Assembly (NCBI GenBank): GCA_036426205.1
Contig: CM071569.1
Location: forward strand, 62,001 to 126,000
DNA: 64,000 nucleotides
Origin: Ascaphus truei
Lineage: Eukaryota; Chordata; Amphibia; Anura; Ascaphidae
Direction of reading: 5' to 3'
In this document: positions 56,748-64,000 of the stretch, one piece after another
Layout: every line of letters starts with the position of its first letter
Numbering within the stretch: the first letter of the stretch is position 1
Notes under the pieces: generated by a model
Databases searched by the model: none
Seen by the model: the letters and a program-made list of their open reading frames with translations, nothing else
Told to the model about the DNA's origin: nothing
Translations under genes and position numbers: made by a program

Positions 56748-56795
56748 AGCATGGGCTTTCAGACTCTCCCATCGCGAGGATGAGCTGGCCCACTT
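56748..56795 (-). repeat. Inverted repeat, right copy
   Basis: AGAGCATGGGCTTTCAGACT ... CGCGAGGATGAGCTGGCCC, the inverse of 54,533-54,581. Confidence 0.8.
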
Positions 56796-56916
56796 TGGGC
56801 CAGGCTAGTTAGCCTAGAAATATTTCAAAGCAAGTATAAACCAACCTCACACTGATGATACCCATCTAGGTTGAAATGTGTCTGTGAGTGGTTTGTACTT
56901 GCTTTGCTAGTCCCAT

Positions 56917-57060
56917 GCTGTGCTTAAAAGCTGTGTGAACAGCGATGCATCAGCTTAAATGGGCTCCATGTGAATGGATATTCCAGGCAAAAGGTGACAC
57001 ATTGTGAAAGGCAGGGTTGCAGACCTGTCTAAGACATGTGAATATGCTCACAAGTGATAT
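56917..57060 (+). repeat. Short interspersed element R2, copy 2
   Basis: 'gcaaaaggtgacacattgtg', 'aaaggcagggttgcagacct' and 'gtctaagacatgtgaatatg'. It lacks the middle section present at 14,410-14,470. A (GATA)n tract follows 57 bp later. Confidence 0.75.
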
Positions 57061-57114
57061 TCTTTATTTGCTATATGCTAACGGTGGAGTTTTTTTGTTG
57101 CCTTTTTCACCCAC

Positions 57115-57119
57115 CATAG

Positions 57120-57190
<71 letters not shown>
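57115..57190 (+). repeat. (GATA)n microsatellite
   Basis: About 18 uninterrupted GATA units. Confidence 0.98.
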
Positions 57191-57192
<2 letters not shown>

Positions 57193-57465
57193 CTCCCCCC
57201 CTCTCTGTCTCTCCCCCTCTCTCTGTCTCTCCCCCCCCCCTCTCTGTCTCTCCCCCCTCTCTTTGTCTCTCCTCCCCCCCTCTCTGTCGCTCTCCCCTCT
57301 CTGTCGCTCTCCCCTCTCTGTCTCTCTTCCCTCTATGTCTCTCTCCCCTCTCTCTCTCTCTCTCTCCCCTCTGTCTCTCTCTGTCTCTCCCCTGTCTCTC
57401 TCTCCCCTGTCACTCTCTCACTCTCTGTCTCTCACCCACACTCTCTCTGTCTCACACTCTGGACA
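57191..57465 (+). repeat. (CT)n-rich tract
   Basis: CTCTCTGTCTCTCCCC-type repeat directly after the GATA tract. Confidence 0.95.
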
Positions 57466-57534
57466 TGGATATCTTATTTACCCTATATATCTTAACAGCC
57501 CTATACTACACCGAAATAACAAACTGCTTTCTTC

Positions 57535-57672
57535 CAGATCTGACTCAAGCTTCACACGGAATACATCGGAACCCCCCTAACCCAGAAGACAGGTAGGGAA
57601 CGCCTCCCCTCCAATGTATAACATTGCGGGAATTAAGGTATCTGGACATTGAGAGACTGCGGATCAGGTAAG

Positions 57673-57725
<53 letters not shown>

Positions 57726-57935
57726 ATCAAGGACGAATTGTAGTATAATGTAATACAATAAATAAACTTATGTCAAAAACGAATGTTCTTACTAGGAATT
57801 TACTCAATTTATTTTATTTATGTATTTTTTTTAAAGCGGGGCGGGACTAAGGGCGGGGTTGGGGGCGGGATTAGGTGGTGAGTAGATTTTTTGGTTCGGC
57901 GAGTAGATTTTTGGGTGATTTGTCAAGCACTGTAT
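57535..57935 (+). repeat. Interspersed repeat R3, copy 1, containing a (CA)n tract
   Basis: CCAGATCTGACTCAAGCTTC ... CCCCCCTAACCCAGAAGACA and 'gagtagatttttgggtgatt', matching in reverse 62,037-62,220. A (CA)n of ~27 units lies at 57,669-57,723. Confidence 0.75.
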
Positions 57936-58217
57936 ATATATATATATGTATATGTGTGTCAAAAAGGAGTGCTATTGGGCGTGGCATATGTATACAACAG
58001 ACGTTGTATGTTGTATCCTATTTTGTTACAGACAACCATGAGGTCTGACAACTCGGTGTGGATCCCCCGCAGATGAGTACAACCCATCAGAGATACTTCT
58101 CTCTAAATGCGCATGACCTAGCTCCCTTTGTGAGTGTACTACCTAATTTTCCCATTTTTGCAATACATGTTTTACAAACTTATTCTATGTGGCAAGCTCT
58201 TCTCTTTTTCTTTTCTC

Positions 58218-58222
<5 letters not shown>

Positions 58223-58248
<26 letters not shown>

Positions 58249-58318
58249 GTGTGGGTGTGTGTGGTGTGTGTTGTGTGTGTGTGTGTGGTGTGTGTGTGTG
58301 GTGTGTGTGTGTGTGTAT
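58223..58318 (+). repeat. (GT)n microsatellite, interrupted
   Basis: GT runs with GGTGTG interruptions, followed by a TATATA stretch to 58,350. Confidence 0.97.
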
Positions 58319-58612
58319 ATATAATATATCTATATATATATATTATATATATTATTTATCTGTACACATATAATCAAAAATGAATAGACGATACAGTTCT
58401 GTGGCTAACAAAATACTTTTATTTGTGCGAGTATATGCATGTATGTAAATATAAATTTAAAAAGCACCCACAGTGTGTACAGCGCTTTACAAAAGGTGTG
58501 TGTGGAGTGGGGTTTGGTGTGGGTAGGTGTGGAAATGTAAGAGGGTGTTGCATTACTAAAAGTGTGTGTAGATACTATGTGGTCCCTATTGGTATATAGG
58601 GATGCAACTACA

Positions 58613-58690
58613 TAGTGTGTGTGTGTGTGGTGGTGTGTGTGTGTGTGTGTTGTGTGTTGGGTGTGTGTGTGTGTGTGTGTGTTGTTGTGT

Positions 58691-58736
<46 letters not shown>
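58613..58736 (+). repeat. (GT)n microsatellite
   Basis: GT runs ending exactly at the border of an R2 element. Confidence 0.97.
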
Positions 58737-58738
<2 letters not shown>

Positions 58739-58905
58739 ACATTCACTTGTCTTAGACAGGTCTGCAACCCTGCCTTTCAACCATTATCACCTAGCATAGT
58801 GCTCCCACTGCAGCAAGGGATTCTGGGAAATGACATGCAAATGAGCACACAATGTGTCACCTTTTGCCTGTAATATCCCTTCACATGGAGCCCATTTAAG
58901 TTGTG
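58737..58905 (-). repeat. Short interspersed element R2, copy 3
   Basis: Reverse complement of 14,390-14,530: 'cttagacaggtctgcaaccc', 'cactgcagcaagggattctg', 'gcaaatgagcacacaatgtg'. The microsatellite abuts the same element end as at 14,538. Confidence 0.85.
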
Positions 58906-59084
58906 TTTGTGTGCATGTGTTTGTGTGTTTGTGTGTGTATGTGTATGTCTCACTCTCTCTTTAGCACTCTTTAGCACTAACAGCAGGAACTTTAGTGGAT
59001 AAGCATTACTATTAACCTAACGTTAATTTAGGTTAGCGTTACACTAAATAGCCTAATGGACCTTAGTGTGTCTGGGCTAAAGCC

Positions 59085-59235
59085 TGACGATATCCCTGCT
59101 TCGACTGAGTCATTGATTGGGCCACCTGTGCTGAAGCAGGGTCTGATTGAGCCACCTGTGCTGTAGAATGTGTGTCCGGAAAACCTGACCTGTTTGTGGC
59201 CCTTGAGGACTGGAGCTGGCTTTCCCTGGTGTAGA
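59085..59235. repeat. Palindromic interspersed repeat
   Basis: 'tgattgggccacctgtgctg' and 'gattgagccacctgtgctg', then 'gaaaacctgacctgtttg' and 'cccttgaggactggagctgg'. The last block also occurs inverted or diverged at 30,625-30,700 and 30,980-31,060. I recognise this as a common repeat of amphibian genomes. Confidence 0.6.
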
Positions 59236-59299
59236 TTTATCTTACGACCTGTTTTTGTAACATTGCAATTTTTCAGGGGGAAAAAACATCTTGAAAAAT

Positions 59300-59602
59300 A
59301 CAGATTTAGGGGCCTATTCAGGTAGCTTCCATAAGATCACTGCCATATCGATCGGTTTGGTGTGTTGTTACCTTACGGTAGGACATTTGTGTAAAAATTG
59401 TATTCAGTGAGATTCTTTGCTTGCCAGATCCCCCTGGGTATATAAATGCCATACTGCTCGAGTTTCTAATGACTTTTTCAGCGATCTTACCGTGCAATTT
59501 CCCTCCAGTCTGTAAGAGCTGCTCAGAGACAGCTGCATCTCCCTGCACAGCTCTTACAGGCGATCTCACTGTTTTTATTTAAATTTAAATAACATATTAT
59601 TG
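59300..59602. repeat. Repeat module leading into hairpin
   Basis: 'tgttaccttacggtaggaca' and 'cttacaggcgatctcact' echo modules in the fold-back family; AGAGCTGCTCAGAGACAGCT faces CTGCACAGCTCT. No gene. Confidence 0.45.
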
Positions 59603-59845
59603 AAGAAGAGGGTCTCCGGAGCTGAACCACATTCATTTCTGGTCAGTGGACCCCTTGCTTCCCGAGATACAGGCCTCTGTAGGTGATGCCGGTATCTCCT
59701 GCAAGTTTAAATGTCCCAGTCACGTGAAGCGGGGGAATTAATCTTGCAGGAGATACCGGCACCCCATACCGAGGCTCATACCTTGGGAAGGAAGGGGTCC
59801 TCGGCCCTAAAATTAATGCGATTCAGCTCCGGAGACCTCCTGCTT
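59603..59845. repeat. Hairpin repeat, GTCTCCGGAGCTGAACC family, copy 4
   Basis: GGTCTCCGGAGCTGAACC ... GATTCAGCTCCGGAGACC with CCGGTATCTCCTGCAAG / CTTGCAGGAGATACCGG inside. Confidence 0.85.
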
Positions 59846-60780
59846 CAATAATACGTCAATTAAATTAAACTAAAAACAGGGCGACATTACCTTAGCGGCT
59901 GATCACAACTATAAGAAGCTGTTTTAAAGCGAGTTTGCTATGTTATCTGGGCTCTGAATAGCTACACAACTTGGTTGGAAGGTGCTCTTACCTGTAGACA
60001 AGTCACTTATCAGAGATAAGGCCCCAGAGTGTGTGACATTGTTCCCATATATATAACACAATATATCCCAGTGCAACTAAGAATGTCAGAGTTTGTCTAG
60101 GATTCAATGTTGATTGATGGCACATAATATAACAAAATATCACAACATGTCACACCAGAGAGAAGAATGAAGCGCGCTACACCTGCAAAGTGGCCGTGAT
60201 TTAGTCATGCTTCTAGCAAGCACTAAGGTATGTAGAACGGGAAAATCTTTGAGAAGGATCAGTAATACTAAGGGCTGATTATGTCTGATCGGAAGCACAG
60301 ATTCCTCCCCTCAGGGCCCTATTCAATAATCTCCCATTATTCCCACCTCTTCCACCAACATTGTTTCACACTTTCACCTGTTTCAATAAAAAGTATATCG
60401 GTAAAATCTTCGGCGCAATACAGTAGCGAAAAGAAATGTGGAAACTTGTTTTGAATACATCCGTTTTAGCGAATGTCCATCTCTACTAAAGAGGCAAGAA
60501 ATACTTCAATTATTAACCTCCTAGCAACCATAGTGGCCATGAATACAGTACGTGCATCATATATGCTTTCATGTTCACAATGGTCACTAAAGGGTCATTA
60601 GTGCCCATTCCATGCCATAGAATACCTTACTAAGCACTAAGGTATACAAGGGGTTAAACAGCCCTCCTCCCCCCTGGGGGCCTAACCCCTCTCCCTGGGA
60701 AACTTACCTCCAACACCCATCACCACTTCCCCCCTCCATCTAACAATGGCTAGAACATGCCTATAGACTATAAACATGGC
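59846..60780. other. Intergenic DNA, no gene seen
   Basis: No repeat ends or coding motifs recognised. Confidence 0.4.
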
Positions 60781-60900
60781 ATATATATATATTTTTTCTC
60801 TCTCCTGTGTATATATATATATATATATATACATACACACATACATACATACATACATACATACATACATACATACATACATACATACATACATACATAC
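60781..60900 (+). repeat. (AT)n and (ACAT)n compound microsatellite
   Basis: TATATATAT, a short CT bridge, TATATATA, then about 17 ACAT/CATA units. Confidence 0.98.
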
Positions 60901-61353
60901 ACTGTGAAATGCCATAATAAAAAGATCTGTATACAAACAGGCAATAGGCATTTCCCTGTGTGAGGGTGTTTAATGCATGGGTAACACTATCAGCAGCGTT
61001 AGCAAGTGGTATAACAGCAATCGTGAAAGTCAGTATATCCATAGCATTGCGTAGCGCTGTGATACCAATTACTAGGAAAAACAAAGCGGGACAAAAAGCG
61101 GGACACAGAGGGGGTTATTAAAAGCTATTTATTGCAGGCTGGGAGCAGAACGGGACCCCCGTGCGGACACGTGTCTTTTGGGCTTATTCCTGAGTCCGAT
61201 TTCTTCCTCTCGATACCGTTGTCTGGTATTTGATTCACTTTTCTTTGTGTGATTGTCCCACCTTAATTAACAGTATCTGTGAAGAAGAGTCAGACAGTGA
61301 GAAGGAGGAAGAGATCGGATCTCTGCAGCGATAAGGGAAACAAACCGAGAGGA
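60901..61353. other. Intergenic DNA, no gene seen
   Basis: Contains 'aaagcgggacaaaaagcgggacac', a short tandem phrase. Nothing else supported. Confidence 0.4.
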
Positions 61354-61670
61354 CTAAGGCCGCGGATATAGTAGGCAAGAGCAACGGCGCGCATAGCATC
61401 GCGCGCGCCTGTCGCTTGAGCGATCCGTGGCCTTTGGGATTGGGATGGGGATGCGTGGTCGTGACGTCACAAAGCGGTGTTCGCCCTCATAAGTTGAACA
61501 TCTCACGGGACCCCGGCCGTCGCACGACTAAAACACAATTATTTGTCTCCTGGAAAATCTGCCGCACGGTCGCGCTTCCTCCTTCGCGCGCTCTATGGCC
61601 TGTCTCATAGAGGTACGGCCTTTTGTTGGTGCTATGCACGCGATCGCGCACCGTATGGACGCGGCCTTAG
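61354..61670. repeat. Candidate MITE with CTAAGGCCGCG ends
   Basis: CTAAGGCCGCGGATATAG at the left and GGACGCGGCCTTAG at the right form 11-bp perfect terminal inverted repeats. GCGCGCATAGCATCGCG and GCTATGCACGCGATCGCG form an inner pair. GC-rich, no ORF, target duplication not clear. Confidence 0.6.
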
Positions 61671-62036
61671 AATGGAACTTCTCGGGTGCACTGGGCTGCG
61701 GTACACATTGCAGTACAGGTATATGTAAATAGCAGGGCCAACAACAGAAAGCATGGGGCCCAGGACAAATAAAAGGAACAGGGCCCCCCACCCGTACCCC
61801 GCCAGGGTCCAGGGGGCACTCCAGCTAAGTGATAAAGCTGAGAGTGAGTTCTTGTTTGTAAAAGTTTTAAAAGTCATTTTAAAGTATGAGGCTAGTGAGA
61901 ATGAGGCTAGTGAGTGTAGGTAATATATACCCTCACTCCATCCCTGACACGAGAATAGGTACTTATACATTGTTACCACACAAAATACAGGACACAGTGT
62001 ATTTTATTAAAGGGTTATATTTAATAGGTATATGCA
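61671..62036. other. Intergenic DNA, no gene seen
   Basis: No feature recognised. Confidence 0.4.
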
Positions 62037-62220
62037 GTGTTCGACAAATCACCCAAAAATCTACTCGGCCACCCAAAAAATCTACTCGCCCCCAGCCACG
62101 ACCCTAGCGCATATAAGTGACTATCAGCAAATACACACGAATGCAGCCGTTCCCTACCTGTCTTCTGAGTTAGGGGGGATTCCGAGTATCCTGGTAGAAG
62201 CTTTCTAATCAGATCTGGAA
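62037..62220 (-). repeat. Interspersed repeat R3, copy 2
   Basis: 'aatcacccaaaaatctactc', 'cctgtcttctgagttaggggg' and 'cttctaatcagatctggaa'-type text, the reverse of 57,535-57,935 without the (CA)n. Confidence 0.7.
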
Positions 62221-62274
62221 CAAAGAAAGTTAGAAATTATTTTAAAACCTCAATACATTCTTATGTGTAGTCCA

Positions 62275-63030
62275 CTGACTACTTGTTTGACTGGGTGACT
62301 GAGTGACAGGGTGAGTGACTGACAGGGTGAGTGACTGACAGGGTGAGTGACTGACTGGGTAACTGACTGACTGGGTGAGTGACTGACTGAATGGGTGAGT
62401 GACTGAATGGGTGAGTGGGTGACTGACTGACTGACTGACTGGGTGAGTAACTGACTGGGTTACTAACTGGGCGAGTGAGTGACTGAGTGGGTTACTGACT
62501 GACAGAGTGGCTGGGTGTGTGTGACTGGGTAACTGGCTGAGTGACTGAATGGGTGACTGACTGAGTGACAGGGTGAGTGACTGACTGGGTGAGTGACTGG
62601 GTAACTGACTGACTGGGTGAGTGACTGACTGAATGGGTGAGTGACTGAGTGGGTGAGTGACTGACTGAGTGACAGGGTGAGTGACTGACTGGGTAACTGA
62701 CTGACTGGGTGAGTGACTGACTGGGTGAGTGACTGACTGGGTGAGTGACTGACTGAGTGACTGACTGAGTGACTGACTGAGTGACTGACTGACTGGGTTA
62801 CTGACTGGGTTACTGAATGGGTTACTGACTGGGTTACTGACTGGGTTACTGACTGACTGGGTTACTGACTGACTAGGTTACTGACTGACTGGGTTACTGA
62901 CTGACTAGGTTACTGACTGACTGGGTTACTGACTGACTGGGTTACTGACTGACTAGGTTACTGACTGACTGGGTTACTGACTGACTGGGTTACTGACTGA
63001 CTGGGTTAATGACTGACTGACTGACTGGGT
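62275..63030 (+). repeat. GACT/GGGT tetranucleotide-based minisatellite (~750 bp)
   Basis: Built of 4-bp words (GACT, GAGT, GGGT, TACT, AACT). The first half is dominated by GGGTGAGTGACTGACT and the second half by GGGTTACTGACTGACT, so two higher-order arrays sit side by side. Confidence 0.95.
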
Positions 63031-63162
63031 GTAGAATGGGACAAATACATTAGGAATAACTGTAGACAGCATAAGAAATTGTTACAATTAACCAAAACAA
63101 TGTTTTATTTAGCAGTGTATGCGGCCGGGAGCACCACCCCTTTGGCACCTCCCGTCCGGCAG

Positions 63163-63197
<35 letters not shown>

Positions 63198-63569
63198 AGA
63201 CCCTCTTTATAGTTTTAATTATAACCTGCCTTTTTATTTTTTGGATGGGCTAAAATCCTAACTGAGAAAGGCTAGGCAGGCCGGCATTCCCCCCACCCCC
63301 CCTCACTCGGGCGTAGTGGAAGCTTTGTGGAGGTGGCAGGGTGGGTGGGAGGCACGTCCCCAGCGGGCTCCCCATGGGACAGTCAGCCCCGCCATGGCCG
63401 CCACTGCCCTGCTCCCCTCGCCGGCATGTCCCGCATGGCATGAAGCTAGTGGTCGGGGGTGCAGACCGGCATATCCCCCCCCCCCCACACCTCATGCGGC
63501 GGCTGCGCCGTCATGAAGATAGCTGGGCTTAGTGTAATCTTTGGGGAGGCGGCAGGGTGGGGGGGAGGC
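63031..63569. other. Intergenic DNA with C-runs, no gene
   Basis: A poly(C) run of more than 30 bases at about 63,166-63,195 and others near 63,475. The segment between is GC-rich without known motifs. Confidence 0.5.
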
Positions 63570-64000
63570 ACACTGTCCCATGCATACACACACACCCATG
63601 CATACACACACACCCATACACACACACACACAACCATGCACACACCCACACAACCATGTACACACACACACCCATGCCCACACCCTTGCACACATACACC
63701 CATGCCCACACCCATGCACACACCCATGCACACAGACACACACACCCATGCCCACGCCCATGCACACACACACACCCATGCATACACAAACACACACCCA
63801 TGCACACACACACACACACCCATGCCCACACACACACACCCATGCCCACACACNNNNNNNNNNNNNNNNNNNNNNNNNNNNNNNNNNNNNNNNNNNNNNN
63901 NNNNNNNNNNNNNNNNNNNNNNNNNNNNNNNNNNNNNNNNNNNNCACACACCCATGCCCACACACACACACCCATGCCCACACACACACACACACACACA
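63570..64000 (+). repeat. (CA)n / CCCATGCACACA minisatellite with assembly gap
   Basis: CACACACACCCATGC-type units up to the window end. Positions 63,854-63,944 are N (91 bases). The repeat is the same on both sides, so the assembly broke inside it. Confidence 0.97.

Noticed and set aside
63446..63999. Cys/Val/Trp/Gly-rich open frames at the window end
   Set aside because: They run through a CA minisatellite and the run of N.

Overview
The window is vertebrate nuclear DNA, most likely from a frog or another amphibian. The repeat content points there: a degraded Rex1/CR1-type LINE whose 3' sequence I recognise from frog genomes, an L1/Tx1-clade LINE, a Penelope-like element with a GIY-YIG domain, Ty3-like and retroviral LTRs, many hairpin MITEs and long microsatellites. 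The only clear trace of a host gene is a first exon that looks like a type-2 vomeronasal receptor. Almost everything else is transposon-derived, so this is accessory sequence.

Layout. Positions 1-8,000 are a nest of very large fold-back (hairpin) repeats, including a 0.7-kb G-rich tract between inverted arms and a 1.07-kb direct duplication. Positions 8,000-15,240 hold interspersed repeats, a (CA)n tract, the receptor-like exon (minus strand, 11,789-12,060), more hairpins and a solo LTR sitting in a (TA)n tract. Positions 15,242-33,134 look like one large Tc1/mariner-type DNA transposon, about 10.8 kb once a 7.1-kb L1 insertion is subtracted. Positions 33,290-34,870 are a Penelope-like remnant and 35,868-36,539 a retroviral LTR plus primer-binding site. 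Positions 41,195-43,505 are Rex1 remnants, one of them inside a minisatellite. Positions 52,009-55,503 carry an LTR with a putative primer-binding site, a small double zinc-knuckle ORF and a decayed coiled-coil ORF. The rest up to 64,000 is MITEs, microsatellites and minisatellites, with an assembly gap at 63,854-63,944.

The most interesting object is the 15,242-33,134 element. Between TA-flanked, imperfect inverted termini it carries three open frames, all now broken. (1) A five-exon Tc1/mariner transposase on the minus strand, about 325 aa; its first catalytic Asp is missing and its last exon is split by a 361-bp MITE with a TA target duplication. (2) A divergently oriented protein with an NLS-like N-terminus, repeated acidic/Pro-Ser units, a coiled coil and a C-terminal BEN domain; it is split by a full-length L1 with a clean 15-bp target duplication. 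(3) A forkhead (winged-helix) protein on the minus strand near the right end. The 237-bp region between (1) and (2) looks like a bidirectional promoter with two TATA-like boxes and a forkhead core motif. A cut-and-paste transposon carrying its own forkhead and BEN-domain regulators would be a novel arrangement as far as I know. That these genes form one unit is inference from layout; the individual protein-domain calls rest on visible motifs.
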